DNA of 64,000 nucleotides. Origin: Terrimonas_B sp041743125 (GTDB lineage Bacteria > Bacteroidota > Bacteroidia > Chitinophagales > Chitinophagaceae). The stretch is taken from positions 69,032-133,031 of the forward strand of contig JBGTNK010000195.1 of assembly GCA_041743125.1 (NCBI GenBank), given 5' to 3'. Under the pieces are notes generated by a model. The model was given only the letters and a program-made list of their open reading frames with translations. It did no database searches and had not been told where the DNA came from. Of this stretch, positions 49,701-59,672 are shown piece after piece (within the stretch, counting starts at the first letter, position 1; every line of letters starts with the position of its first letter). The position numbers and the translations under genes are program-made.

Positions 49701-50093
49701 GTTCTATTTATTTGAGTAGCAAATGTCAAGGAAATGATCGGTATGAAAAAATCACAAAATCATCTCAATCGTAAAACCACGATATCATTTTCATTGCTCA
49801 TTCTTTAACCACAAAATGCAGGAATGATATTATTACATTTCAGGATTCTTTTAATCCGGAGGCTTAAATGGTTCGTATATACAGGTATAATTTCTCCTTC
49901 TTACTATCAGAGAAGTTGGTTTTTGAAAAACAATGGTGGTAATTTCCTTGAATATATCTACCTGATTTTTCTACCGGGTAAAATGATGAAATTCAAAGAT
50001 GCTGTCCCCGATGTTGTATTTTTCTGCGGGAATACTGGGAGAGCAAAAAAATTATGATATTTTTAGACAATCTTTGAACCCTAATTGTAGTTT
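49701..50093. other. Intergenic region of 393 bp without a clear gene
   Basis: Between the divergent nuclease and metalloprotease genes. The one longer frame (49824-50057, plus strand) is not supported by a recognisable domain, signal or start context, so I read the region as promoter DNA. A weak -7-like sequence, AATCTTTG (50071-50078), precedes the metalloprotease start by about 15 bases. No tRNA, repeat or strong hairpin was seen. Confidence 0.5.
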
Positions 50094-53000
50094 ATGAATA
50101 AAATGTGGCGGATCGTTTTTATATCAGTATTGACTACCTGCTTTTTCACAGAACTTTCAGCTCAGAATAATTTTTTTGCAGAATCAAACGAAACTACAAT
50201 AGTTACTCTCCCGGCCAAAAGAGTAATCATCCCTGAAAAATATAAAAGCATTAAACTGGATTTAGCAGGCATGCGATCCTTTTTGAATTCCCTTCCTTCG
50301 CAAGCAGAAATGTCAGAAAGGCAATCTTTGCCGGTGTTTGAATTACCTATGCCTGATGGCAGCCGTGCAAAGTTCAGATTGTGGGAAAGCCCAATTATGG
50401 AACCTGCCCTCGCCGCCCTCTTTCCGGGAATAAAAACATTTACGGGGCAGGGTATTGATGATCCAAGGGCTATTGCCAAAATTGACTTGACAGAATTGGG
50501 ATTTCACGCCATGATCATGTCTGATATTACAGGTAACATTTTTATTGATCCTTACCAGCAACTTGACCTGGAACATTATATCGTTTATTATAAAAAAGAT
50601 TTTAGGAACAAAGACCCATTCATCGAAAAATTAATACCTGCTACGGCTACCTTTCGACCTTCGTCGGGAAACCGGCCCATGGCAGGCGCTTGTATCGGCA
50701 CTCAATTGCGAAGCTATCGCCTGGCAGTTGCCTGCACCGGAGAATATGCCAGAGCTGCAACCGGCAATGGAGCCTCCACCACCGTTGCCCAGGCGCTTTC
50801 TGCAATTGTTACAAGCATCAACAGGGTAGATGGCGTTTATGAAAAGGAATTAGCCATCAGCCTTAATTTAGTTGGGAACAATAATGCTATCGTGTTTGTT
50901 GATCCCGCTACCGATCCATTTAAAGCCAACGACGACGGGTCAGCACTGCTTGAAGAAAGTCAAACCGTTATTACAGAAAAGATAGGAGCAGCTAATTATG
51001 ATATTGGACATACATTCAGTACTGGTGCTGGTGGTATAGCGCAACTGGGAACAGTATGCGGTTCATCCAAGGCAAGAGGCGTTACAGGTTTACCCAATCC
51101 TGTCGGGGATCCTTATGATATTGACTATGTGGCTCATGAAATGGGTCACCAGTTTGATGCCAGGCACAGTTTTAATTCTGCTACCGGTTCTTGCGGCGAT
51201 GGTAACCGCAATTCAAGCACGGCGGTTGAACCCGGTGGAGGGATCACTATTATGAGTTATGCCGGTATCTGCGGATCAGTGAATGACCTGGGACAAAACA
51301 GTATTCCCTATTTTCATGGTATCAGTAAGGACGAGATCATTGAATACGTTATTAATGGAATTGGAAGTACCTGCGGCACCGTGAGTTCTACTGGAAATTT
51401 GATCCCAGTTGTAAACGCAGGTAGCGATTTTACTATACCTAAATCAACTCCTTTTGTGCTTAATGGCAGCGCTACTGACGCAAATGGCGATGCATTGACT
51501 TATTCCTGGGAGCAAATGGATACTGGTCCCGCAGGTGATTGGAATAAACCGACTGGCAATGCGCCTTTATTCAGGTCATTTGTACCTGTTTCCAGTACTG
51601 AGCGATATTTTCCGAAACTTTCAGACCAGGTCAACAACACTATCACTACCGGTGAAATATTACCTTCTTATGGGCGAACAATGAAATTCAGGCTGTCAGC
51701 CCGCGATAACCGGGCCGGCGGAGGGGGCGTATGTCACGATGAATCGGTGATCATAGTGAATGGTAATAGCGGACCTTTTATTGTTACCATTCCTTCAGCA
51801 ACAGGAATTACATGGTCTGGCAGCAGTACCCATGCAGTAACCTGGGATGTAGCAAATACCAATATCGCTCCGGTAAATTGTGCGAATGTAAGTATTCAAT
51901 TATCTACAGATGGAGGACTTACTTTTCCGGTTACCATCCTGGCCAGTACGCCAAATGACGGAACACAGGATATTATGGTGCCCAATATAGTGACCAGCCT
52001 GGCCCGTATACGGGTTAAGGGGGTTGGCAATGTGTTTTATGATATGTCCAACAATAATTTTTCAATTACAATGTCACAGGCGGGGTTTGATTTTAATATT
52101 CCTGTAGCGGCTAAAGTGGCCTGTGCTAACCCGGCCTCCACTTCTATTACGCTGGGAACCCAAAGTGTTTTAGGATATAATGAGCCCATTACCCTGTCTG
52201 CTACCGGCAACCCGGCAGGAACTACAGTAACTTTTTCAGAAACCACCATTACACCCGGATCTTCAGTTCAGGTTACTCTTAGTAATACAGAACTACTACC
52301 TTTTGACAGCACGTATATCATCACTATAAAAGGAGTATCCGGCTCAATAGTAAGGACTCAGGAACTTGCCTATACTATACAAAGGGGATCAAGTCCGGCT
52401 ATAAATGTTCAGCCTGAACCATCCCAAATATGTGCAGGAAAATCTGTGACGTTTTCAGTTTCAGCCGGAACTGAAGTAAAAAGTTATCAATGGCAATTTA
52501 GCAATGATAACGGCCAAACATTTAACAATATAGCAGGAGCCACTTCTCCGGTCTACACAATTGCAAGTGCGGAAGTTATTCAGAATAATTACTTGTTCCG
52601 TGTTTTGGTAAGAGGCCAATGTAACATTACCGTTTCTAAAGTTGTGAAGCTTATTGTATATTCTTCGCCCCAGGCTGAACTGTCGGCAGATGTTGACGAA
52701 ATTTTGCCGGGTGAATCCAGTTTACTAATTGCTACAATTACTCCTGGTTCCGGACCTTCACAAACAACTACCTGGCTTTATAACAATGATACCATAATTG
52801 TTGCCGGAAATACCTTGATGGTTCCGGTAAGTGGATTGGGTACTTACCAGGTAATTGTCTCTGATAATTTGGGATGCAAAGGTGAATCTGATATTGTTAC
52901 CATCAGGGGTAAGGCAAGCAGCCGTTTATTTATTTATCCCAGTCCAACTGACGGGCGATTCACAGTAGGATATTACAATTTAGCTGCAGGAAATTCAAAA

Positions 53001-53180
53001 CAAAGCATCACTATATATGATGCTAAAGGAGCAAGGGTTTATTTCAAGCAGTTTACATTTATAGGTACCTATGGCCTTCACGAAATTGACCTGAGTGGAA
53101 AACCTGGAGGTGTTTATTTTATCGTATTGGGCGATGGAAACGGTAAAAAATTAACGGATGGCAAAGTGCTGATAAATTAA
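50094..53180 (+). CDS. Large secreted zinc metalloprotease (reprolysin-like) with a type IX secretion sorting domain
   Basis: 1028 residues. A signal peptide (about 1-23) and a propeptide-like region (about 25-190) precede the metzincin domain (about 200-430) with HEMGHQFDARH (348-358): H348, H352 and H358 bind zinc and E349 is catalytic. The Met-turn is in ITIMSYAGICG near 395. Several Ig/fibronectin-like domains follow (about 440-900), one with ATDANGDALTYSWEQMDTG. The last 80 residues are a type A C-terminal sorting domain (LFIYPSPTDGRFTVGYYN), so the protein passes the outer membrane by the type IX system and may be fixed to the surface. A proteinaceous substrate is expected. Confidence 0.95.
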   Translation: MNKMWRIVFISVLTTCFFTELSAQNNFFAESNETTIVTLPAKRVIIPEKYKSIKLDLAGMRSFLNSLPSQAEMSERQSLPVFELPMPDGSRAKFRLWESPIMEPALAALFPGIKTFTGQGIDDPRAIAKIDLTELGFHAMIMSDITGNIFIDPYQQLDLEHYIVYYKKDFRNKDPFIEKLIPATATFRPSSGNRPMAGACIGTQLRSYRLAVACTGEYARAATGNGASTTVAQALSAIVTSINRVDGVYEKELAISLNLVGNNNAIVFVDPATDPFKANDDGSALLEESQTVITEKIGAANYDIGHTFSTGAGGIAQLGTVCGSSKARGVTGLPNPVGDPYDIDYVAHEMGHQFDARHSFNSATGSCGDGNRNSSTAVEPGGGITIMSYAGICGSVNDLGQNSIPYFHGISKDEIIEYVINGIGSTCGTVSSTGNLIPVVNAGSDFTIPKSTPFVLNGSATDANGDALTYSWEQMDTGPAGDWNKPTGNAPLFRSFVPVSSTERYFPKLSDQVNNTITTGEILPSYGRTMKFRLSARDNRAGGGGVCHDESVIIVNGNSGPFIVTIPSATGITWSGSSTHAVTWDVANTNIAPVNCANVSIQLSTDGGLTFPVTILASTPNDGTQDIMVPNIVTSLARIRVKGVGNVFYDMSNNNFSITMSQAGFDFNIPVAAKVACANPASTSITLGTQSVLGYNEPITLSATGNPAGTTVTFSETTITPGSSVQVTLSNTELLPFDSTYIITIKGVSGSIVRTQELAYTIQRGSSPAINVQPEPSQICAGKSVTFSVSAGTEVKSYQWQFSNDNGQTFNNIAGATSPVYTIASAEVIQNNYLFRVLVRGQCNITVSKVVKLIVYSSPQAELSADVDEILPGESSLLIATITPGSGPSQTTTWLYNNDTIIVAGNTLMVPVSGLGTYQVIVSDNLGCKGESDIVTIRGKASSRLFIYPSPTDGRFTVGYYNLAAGNSKQSITIYDAKGARVYFKQFTFIGTYGLHEIDLSGKPGGVYFIVLGDGNGKKLTDGKVLIN

Positions 53181-53435
53181 CGCAAGGGAAAACTTAATGT
53201 GCTTTTCATTTCAATTTTTTATCTGGGATTTTTGGCAAATAGAATTGTAATATGCCTGCTTATATAATTGTAAAAGAATGAGGGCAATTCCTGGCCAGGT
53301 GAATAATTCCATTTACAATTGTTGGCTAGGTTAAAAAAAGGCAAATGCCCACTATTGCGTTTATTTTAAAGCAAAAATCGTAGTTTCCCTGTTTATTTTC
53401 CTCCATTATCATCCTGATGGCCCCTCAACTTTCCT

Positions 53436-53443
53436 TACCTTTG
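53436..53443 (+). promoter_or_regulatory. -7 promoter element of the ABC-F gene
   Basis: TACCTTTG, same form as the element of the helicase gene. The predicted transcript starts near 53447, giving about 19 bases of leader before the ATG at 53466. Confidence 0.5.
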
Positions 53444-53465
53444 CGCCTCCAAAAACAATGGTATA

Positions 53466-55091
53466 ATGATAAGTGTAAAAGACCTTAAACTGGCCTACGG
53501 TAAAAGAGTATTATTTGAGGAAGTGAATCTCAATTTCATAAAAGGAAATTGTTATGGCGTTATTGGGGCTAACGGAGCAGGTAAATCTACTTTTTTAAAA
53601 ATTCTTAGTGGTGAAATTGAACCAAATAAGGGTTCTGTTGATATTACTCCCGGTGAGCGGTTGGCCATATTGAAACAAAATCAATTTGAATTTGATGAAA
53701 ACACTGTACTCGATACGGTGATGATGGGACATACAAGACTTTGGAAAATTGCCAAAGAAAGAGAAAGTATTTATGCACTTGCTGATTTTACCGAAGAAGA
53801 CGGAATGCGGGCTGGAGAATTGGAAGGGGAGTTTGGTGAAATGGGAGGCTATACCGCTGAAAGCGATGCGGCTATGCTTTTGGGAGAATTGGGAGTAAAC
53901 GAAGAATATCATGCTGCATTGATGAAAGATATTCCTTCTAACTTAAAAGTGAGGGTATTGCTGGCCCAGGCGCTTTTTGGAAACCCTGATATTTTATTAT
54001 TAGATGAGCCTACCAATGGACTGGATATTGAAACCATCAGCTGGCTTGAAAATTTCCTGGCAGATTATGAAAATATTGTGCTGGTAGTTAGCCACGACCG
54101 TCACTTCCTGGATGCTGTATGTACCCACGTAGCAGATGTGGACAGGCAGAAAGTAAAAATATTTACCGGTAATTATACATTTTGGTATGAAAGTTCCCAG
54201 TTGATGGCCCGGCAATTGGGCGACAAGAATAAAAAAGTTGAAGAGAAGCGGCAGGCCCTTATTGACTTTATTGCACGATTTAGTGCCAATGCATCCAAGA
54301 GTAAACAGGCTACCAGCCGTAAGAAGGCGTTAGAGAAATTATCCATTGAAGAAATAGAGCCCAGTTATAGAAAATACCCCGGCATTATATTTCAGCAATT
54401 ACGGGAAGTAGGCAACCAAATATTAAATACAGAAAAACTAACTAAAGCTGTGGATGGCAGGGTGCTTTTTAAAGATGTAACGTTTAACGTGAATAAAGGC
54501 GATAAGATCGCTTTGCTTAGCAGGGATCCACTGGCTGTTACAACATTCTTCAACATAATAACCGGTGAGGCTACGGCAGACAGCGGTTCTTATGCCTGGG
54601 GAAGCACAGTAACTCATGCCTACCTGCCCCAGGAAAACAACGAATATTTTAATGGAGAACTTAATTTGATGGACTGGCTGCGGCAATATGTGCCTTCGCA
54701 TGTTACGGATGTGGATGAACCCTTTTTGCGTGGCTTTCTGGGTAAAATGTTGTTTAGCGGGGACGATGTCCTGAAAAAAACAAATGTATTGAGCGGGGGT
54801 GAAAAAGTTCGTTGCATGCTGAGCCGCATGATGCTGCAGAACCCAAATTTAATTTTACTCGATCAGCCAACCAACCACCTGGACCTTGAAAGTATTCAAA
54901 GCTTTAACGAACAATGTACTGACTACAAAGGCATCGTATTATTGACAAGCCACGACCATACTTTTATGCAAACAGTGGCCAACAGGGTAATTGAAATAAC
55001 GCCAAAAGGAATTATTGATCGCCTGATGACATTTGATGAATACCTGGATGACGAAAGAGTAAAAGGTTTAAAGCAAGAAATGTATAAATAG
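53466..55091 (+). CDS. ABC-F ATPase, YkpA/YbiT subfamily
   Basis: 541 residues with two ATP-binding cassettes and no membrane part, as in ribosome-associated ABC-F proteins that act in translation. The first cassette has Walker A GANGAGKST (about 37-45) and Walker B ILLLDEPTNGLD. The linker (about 240-300) contains FSANASKSKQATSRKKALEKL, typical of the P-site tRNA-interaction motif of this subfamily. The second cassette has signature LSGGEKVRCMLSRMML and LILLDQPTNHLDL. Its Walker A is degenerate (LLSRDPLAVTTFF instead of GxNGxGKST), which I recall also from B. subtilis YkpA, so it is a trait of the subfamily. The Glu of the second Walker B is Gln (LDQPTN). Confidence 0.93.
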   Translation: MISVKDLKLAYGKRVLFEEVNLNFIKGNCYGVIGANGAGKSTFLKILSGEIEPNKGSVDITPGERLAILKQNQFEFDENTVLDTVMMGHTRLWKIAKERESIYALADFTEEDGMRAGELEGEFGEMGGYTAESDAAMLLGELGVNEEYHAALMKDIPSNLKVRVLLAQALFGNPDILLLDEPTNGLDIETISWLENFLADYENIVLVVSHDRHFLDAVCTHVADVDRQKVKIFTGNYTFWYESSQLMARQLGDKNKKVEEKRQALIDFIARFSANASKSKQATSRKKALEKLSIEEIEPSYRKYPGIIFQQLREVGNQILNTEKLTKAVDGRVLFKDVTFNVNKGDKIALLSRDPLAVTTFFNIITGEATADSGSYAWGSTVTHAYLPQENNEYFNGELNLMDWLRQYVPSHVTDVDEPFLRGFLGKMLFSGDDVLKKTNVLSGGEKVRCMLSRMMLQNPNLILLDQPTNHLDLESIQSFNEQCTDYKGIVLLTSHDHTFMQTVANRVIEITPKGIIDRLMTFDEYLDDERVKGLKQEMYK

Positions 55092-55192
55092 AAAAATCAA
55101 TGACATTGCTATAACAAATACCAATTGTTCATAATTGGAGAACATTTTTTGCTGTTAGCACTTGCCTGATAAGAATCTTAATTATATCTTAG

Positions 55193-55379
55193 TTGCCGCA
55201 AGCAATACAAGTTCTTTTCGCCATCCAAACTGATCCAAATTCTTCCTCTACCTGTTAATCTTACCGGGAAAAACTCGTATCCGGGCCGGAAGTATGTTCG
55301 CCTTGGCGGATATTCAGGTTGAAACCAGGAAACAGAATTAGTTGAAAGCTCTTCCACTGAAAAGGAGGAGCTTTTTTTT
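55193..55379 (+). ncRNA. Candidate structured small RNA or leader RNA ending in a terminator
   Basis: No gene fits this stretch, but it folds as a long irregular hairpin. Helices nest in order: AACT (55228-55231) with AGTT (55340-55343); AATTC (55238-55242) with GAATT (55335-55339); TTCC (55243-55246) with GGAA (55328-55331); ACCTG (55250-55254) with CAGGT (55315-55319); TATCCG (55278-55283) with CGGATA (55307-55312). It abuts a terminator (55345-55379). A possible promoter is TTG (55162-55164) and TATATCTT (55183-55190), 18 bases apart; it is imperfect. The length and quasi-continuous hairpin resemble 6S RNA in outline; a leader of the Rieske gene is the other reading. Confidence 0.42.
55345..55379 (+). 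terminator. Strong intrinsic terminator 95 bp before the Rieske gene
   Basis: AAAGCTCTTCC (55345-55355) pairs with GGAGGAGCTTT (55364-55374) with one G-T pair, loop ACTGAAAA, T-run to 55379. It cannot be the ordinary end of the ABC-F transcript alone, because the gene ends 253 bp earlier and a folded segment lies between. Confidence 0.85.
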
Positions 55380-55474
55380 ATCTATGTTTTTACAATCAAC
55401 TGGAAGATAAGTCCGGAAGGCAGGAAAACTTATTCAGATACTCTTTCATATCTTCCGCATACAATTATTTTGAT

Positions 55475-56560
55475 ATGCAGAATTTTTTCGTTGATCCGGA
55501 AATTTCCCGTGCACATACTATTTCAACTGAAGTTTATAAGTCTTCCCAATTTTTTGAAATAGCCAGGGAAAAAATTTTTTCCGGGTCGTGGCAGTTGGCC
55601 GGCGATAAGGAAATGATAGCCGGCAATGGCTCCTGCCATCCCTTTATTTTGCTTCAAAATTTTTTGGACGAACCATTGTTGTTAACCAGGGACGAAAATG
55701 GCAAATTGCACTGCCTTTCCAATGTTTGTACCCACAGGGGTAATTTGGTTGTTTACGAGAATTGCAAGTTATCCAACCTCCGGTGCAGATACCATGGCAG
55801 ATTGTTTCAACTTGATGGCAGGTTCAAGGCAATGCCCGAGTTTACAGAAGTGGAAAATTTCCCTTCTCCTTCCGATGATCTCACCTCGCTTCCTTTATTT
55901 TCATGGGGCAACATGTTGTTTACTTCACTCAACCCACGTTACCAGGCCAGCGTATTTTTTAAAGACATGATGGAAAGAGTTTCCTGGATACCCATGGAAG
56001 AATTTCACTTCCGCCCAGACCTTTCCAAAGATTATTATATCAATGCCAACTGGGCATTATATTGTGAAAACTATCTCGAAGGATTTCATATACCGTTTGT
56101 TCATGCCGGGTTGAATGCCGCCATTGATTTTACCGATTATACAACAGAATTGTTTTATCCTTTCTCCAGTTTACAGATTGGCATTACCAAAACAGGAGCA
56201 AACTATTTTGATCTTCCTTCCTCTTCACCCGACTTTGGCAAAAAAGTAGCGGCATTTTATTTCTGGGTTTTCCCAAATATGATGTTCAATTTTTATCCCT
56301 GGGGTTTATCTGTCAATATAGTGCAACCTTTAGCGGTAGATAAAACAAAAGTTTCTTTCCGGCTTTATGTTTGGAAAGAGGAATTAAGAAGTACAGGCGC
56401 CGGTAGCGAACTGGATAAAGTAGAAATGGAAGATGAAGAGATTGTTCAGCAAGTGCAAAAAGGTATCCGGTCACGGTTTTATAAACAAGGAAGATATTCA
56501 GTGACAAGGGAAAAAGGAACCCATCATTTTCATCAATTGTTAGCTCAATTTCTTCAATGA
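55475..56560 (+). CDS. Rieske non-heme iron oxygenase (ring-hydroxylating dioxygenase alpha-subunit-like)
   Basis: 361 residues. The Rieske 2Fe-2S site is CTHRGN and CRYHGR (about 86-107), pattern CxH-x17-CxxH. The catalytic mononuclear iron site is in NYLEGFHIPFVHAGL (about 197-211), with the bridging Asp/Glu, two His, and a later acidic residue. The size and single alpha-type form recall the choline monooxygenase/carnitine and stachydrine demethylase group as much as the aromatic dioxygenases. No reductase or ferredoxin gene is adjacent; the ferredoxin at 4032 is far away and of another type. Substrate unknown. It lies 95 bp after a strong terminator. Confidence 0.88.
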   Translation: MQNFFVDPEISRAHTISTEVYKSSQFFEIAREKIFSGSWQLAGDKEMIAGNGSCHPFILLQNFLDEPLLLTRDENGKLHCLSNVCTHRGNLVVYENCKLSNLRCRYHGRLFQLDGRFKAMPEFTEVENFPSPSDDLTSLPLFSWGNMLFTSLNPRYQASVFFKDMMERVSWIPMEEFHFRPDLSKDYYINANWALYCENYLEGFHIPFVHAGLNAAIDFTDYTTELFYPFSSLQIGITKTGANYFDLPSSSPDFGKKVAAFYFWVFPNMMFNFYPWGLSVNIVQPLAVDKTKVSFRLYVWKEELRSTGAGSELDKVEMEDEEIVQQVQKGIRSRFYKQGRYSVTREKGTHHFHQLLAQFLQ

Positions 56561-56707
56561 CATCATACAGATTGTAATTACTTATTCGCCGCCGCTGGCA
56601 CCGGTATCAAAAATTTGAATGTATTAACCTGGTTGAACTGATTGAGACTATGACGTTTTTTATTCCTGTATATATCATCAATAAATAAACTCCCTGGCTT
56701 CTGAGTT

Positions 56708-58135
56708 ATGAATCAACAAAAATTATTGCAGCAGAAGATAGGGTATTGGTCGGCTGCGGCAATCGTAGCAGGTAGCGTTATTGGTTCAGGTGTATTTATG
56801 AAGCCCGCTACGATGGCTGCACAATTGGGCAACCCTGTTTGGCTGACACTTGTCTGGATCATTGCCGGACTGTTTTCCTTATTTGGTGCGTTGATTTACG
56901 CCGAGTTGGGTGCTATGATGCCGGAGACAGGTGGTATCTACGTTTATTTCCGCCGGATGTTTGGGGATTTTTTTGCTTACCTCTACGGCTGGGCAGCTTT
57001 TTCTGTAATCAATACCGCAGCCATCGCTGCCATTTCATTTGTGTGTGCGGAATATGCTGACTATTTTTTAAAACTACCCAGGTTTGATTCAGCAACAGAA
57101 AAAAGTTTTGTTCTTCATCTGCCCTTTATTGGTAATTTATATCCTCTTCACAATTTGGGTGTAAAGTTATTAGCCATAACAATTGTCATCGTCTTAACGT
57201 TGTTGAATTACCGGAGCGTAAAAGCAGGCAGTGCTTTTCAACTTGTTTCAACTTTTCTAAAAATAGCGGTAATCGGTGCTTTGATTATAGGAATCTTTGT
57301 GTCCGGCCAGGGTTCTTTTTCTCACTTTTTTTATGCTGAAAATTCAAAGGAAGGGATTGACCTGCTAAGCGGAATTGTAGTAGCTATGACAGGTGCATTC
57401 CTTGCTTATGATGGATGGATCAATATTACCTATGTAGCGGGTGAGATAAAGCAACCACAAAAAAATATTCCCCGCAGTCTCATTACCGGGGTGTTTGCCT
57501 GCATCATCATTTACGTATTGGTAAACCAGGCTTATTTATACGTTCTGCCTGTTGAAAAAATGGCGGGTTCCGCATTGGTGGCTTCTGATGCCATTTCAAT
57601 TGCATTGGGAAATACAAGTGGTTCCATAGTGGCAGCCCTGATTGTAATTTCCACCCTGGGTGCTGTAAATGGTAATATGATGGCTACCTGCAGAATAACT
57701 TATGCAATGGGACAGGACAAGGTTTTTTTACCCTGGGTTGGTAAAACGCACCAGAGATATAGAACACCGGGTAATGCTTTGTGGTTACATGCCATCTGGA
57801 CCTCGGCTTTTATTATTACCGGATCCTTTGATATGCTGGCAGATATGTTTGTCTTTATAACCTGGATAGCATATTTATTTGGCGCTATTGGTATATTTCT
57901 GCTGCGAAAAAGAATGCCTGATCACCCACGTCCTTATAAGATTTGGGGTTACCCCTATGTACCGGTTATTTTTATTTTGTTTTCTTCCTTCTATCTTATT
58001 ACAACGGTTTGGAATGATATCACAAATTATCTCAACAACAGGCAACCGGTGATCAATTCTGTATTGGGGTTAGTGATAACGGCTATTGGTATTCCATTGT
58101 ATTATTATTTTAGGAGCAGGAAACTGAAACCGTAA
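56708..58135 (+). CDS. APC-superfamily amino acid permease
   Basis: 475 residues, about 12 membrane helices. The first helix has AIVAGSVIGSGVFMKPATMA, the unwound Gly-rich substrate-binding segment (family form GxIGxGIF). IYAELGAMMPETGGIYVYFR in helix 2-3 is also typical of the LAT/APC group. It likely exchanges or imports neutral amino acids, but the substrate cannot be read from sequence. It follows the Rieske gene by 147 bp; co-transcription is possible. Confidence 0.92.
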   Translation: MNQQKLLQQKIGYWSAAAIVAGSVIGSGVFMKPATMAAQLGNPVWLTLVWIIAGLFSLFGALIYAELGAMMPETGGIYVYFRRMFGDFFAYLYGWAAFSVINTAAIAAISFVCAEYADYFLKLPRFDSATEKSFVLHLPFIGNLYPLHNLGVKLLAITIVIVLTLLNYRSVKAGSAFQLVSTFLKIAVIGALIIGIFVSGQGSFSHFFYAENSKEGIDLLSGIVVAMTGAFLAYDGWINITYVAGEIKQPQKNIPRSLITGVFACIIIYVLVNQAYLYVLPVEKMAGSALVASDAISIALGNTSGSIVAALIVISTLGAVNGNMMATCRITYAMGQDKVFLPWVGKTHQRYRTPGNALWLHAIWTSAFIITGSFDMLADMFVFITWIAYLFGAIGIFLLRKRMPDHPRPYKIWGYPYVPVIFILFSSFYLITTVWNDITNYLNNRQPVINSVLGLVITAIGIPLYYYFRSRKLKP

Positions 58136-58226
58136 AATAGGATGTTGGAAAATACAAGCGAAGGAATAGAGAATTAATATTAGTTCCCGGTCAAATGAAT
58201 GGCATGACTATTTAAAAATTTCTATT

Positions 58227-59672
58227 TCACATCATTTTGTTTATCATTTTTCCTAACATCATCAATCCATAATCAGCATCCTCACTCCATGGTTTGCCAA
58301 AACTGATACGAATGCAATTGCTGTTATTGCAACTGGCAGAAAATATTTTTCCCGGCACTATTGAAATATTATTCTTCATGGCTTCTGTGCGCAATTTAAA
58401 AGCATTAATTTTTTTATTGAGTTGTACCCATAATACAAATCCTCCGTGTGGCCGGGATACTTTGGTGTCCTCAGGGAAATATTGAATGATTGCCTGTAAA
58501 TACCGGAGACATTGTGTATGCAGCGCTTTGCGCATATTTTTTAAATGATATTCAAAGCGTCCATGCTGAAGATAATGTGCAATGGCAGCTTGAGTAAGAG
58601 TGGGGGAGCTGATGTTGTGGATCCTTTTTATTTGTTTTACTTGCTCCAGAAATTTGCCGGGCAAAATCCACCCTATCCGATAACCGGGTGTCAATGATTT
58701 GGATAAACCAGAACAGTGCATTACCAATCCCCGGGTGTCATAATATTTGCAGGTACGGGGCCTTGTTTTTCCAAAATATAATTCACCATAAATATCATCC
58801 TCTATTAACGGAATATTATGTTTCGTAATGATCTCCACCAGTTTCTTTTTATTTTCATCCGGCATGCATCCACCCAATGGGTTGTTGAAATTGGGTATGA
58901 CTACACAGGCTTTGATGGGAAATTTCTTAATGACTGCCTGTAAACAATCCAGCTCCAGGCCGGTAACAAAACAGGACGAAACTTCCACTACCTTTAGTCC
59001 CATACTTTCAATGGCCTGGAATATCCCGAAATAGTTTGGCGATTCTACTGCCACGGTATCGCCCGGTTTAGTTACGGCTTTCAGGCACATCGTGATCGCT
59101 TCCAGGCAACCTGCTGTTACAATCACTTCATCAGGTTTTATTTTTCCACCCCAGTTAAAAGCAAGCCTGGCGATTTGTTTCCGCAATTCAATATTGCCCT
59201 GCGTATGTTCATAACTGATGCAATGATCTTTACTATTTCTTAAAGCATGCATCACTGATTTATTGATCCTGGCTGTGGGTAATAACGAAACATCCGGAAC
59301 CGCCATGGCGAAATTGATGACCTTATCATGATGCGAAGCGATATCGGAGTATATTGATGAAATCATTTCTTTCACACTCACATCATGTGATAGAGGATCT
59401 GGCTGTATTATTTTTGGCAGGTCCGGAAACCTTCTTTGATTAAAGCGAACATAATATCCTGACTTGGGCCTTGATTCTATTAAACCTTTTCCTTCCAGGT
59501 GATAATATGCCTGGAAGGCTGTACCCATGCTGATACCATATTCATCACTCAACAAGCGGACAGAAGGAAGCTTATCTCCGATCTTTAATACATCCTCCGC
59601 TATCATTTTTTCAAGACCCGTTGCTACCTGCAAATACAGGTGATCCTGGGTGTTAAAGTTTGTTCTACGCAT
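58227..59672 (-). CDS. MocR-type regulator: GntR winged helix fused to an aminotransferase-like domain
   Basis: 481 residues. The N-terminal winged helix (about 10-78) has LYLQVATGLEKMIAEDVLKIGDKLPSVRLLSDEYGISMGTAFQAY, close to the GntR type. The rest (about 110-480) is a fold-type I aminotransferase-like domain with the PLP Lys in CSGLSKSLTPGYRIGW. MocR proteins bind DNA and use PLP or its amino acid adduct as an effector (for example PdxR, GabR). It is divergent from an EamA transporter gene with 266 bp between, a common pair in this family, so it probably controls that transporter. Confidence 0.92.
   Translation of the reverse strand: MRRTNFNTQDHLYLQVATGLEKMIAEDVLKIGDKLPSVRLLSDEYGISMGTAFQAYYHLEGKGLIESRPKSGYYVRFNQRRFPDLPKIIQPDPLSHDVSVKEMISSIYSDIASHHDKVINFAMAVPDVSLLPTARINKSVMHALRNSKDHCISYEHTQGNIELRKQIARLAFNWGGKIKPDEVIVTAGCLEAITMCLKAVTKPGDTVAVESPNYFGIFQAIESMGLKVVEVSSCFVTGLELDCLQAVIKKFPIKACVVIPNFNNPLGGCMPDENKKKLVEIITKHNIPLIEDDIYGELYFGKTRPRTCKYYDTRGLVMHCSGLSKSLTPGYRIGWILPGKFLEQVKQIKRIHNISSPTLTQAAIAHYLQHGRFEYHLKNMRKALHTQCLRYLQAIIQYFPEDTKVSRPHGGFVLWVQLNKKINAFKLRTEAMKNNISIVPGKIFSASCNNSNCIRISFGKPWSEDADYGLMMLGKMINKMM

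Noticed and set aside
49824..50057. A 77-codon frame in the nuclease/metalloprotease gap
   Set aside because: No signal, domain or repeat; residue mix looks random, and the region is the natural place for two divergent promoters.
53290..53299. Palindrome CCTGGCCAGG in the gap before the ABC-F gene
   Set aside because: Ten bases without T-run, partner or conservation data; expected by chance at this scale.
53466..55091. Degenerate second Walker A (LLSRDPLAVTTFF) and Gln in the second Walker B of the ABC-F protein, as a sign of a broken site
   Set aside because: B. subtilis YkpA, as I recall it, has the same kind of changed P-loop (GRNELAVTT), so it is a subfamily trait and not damage.
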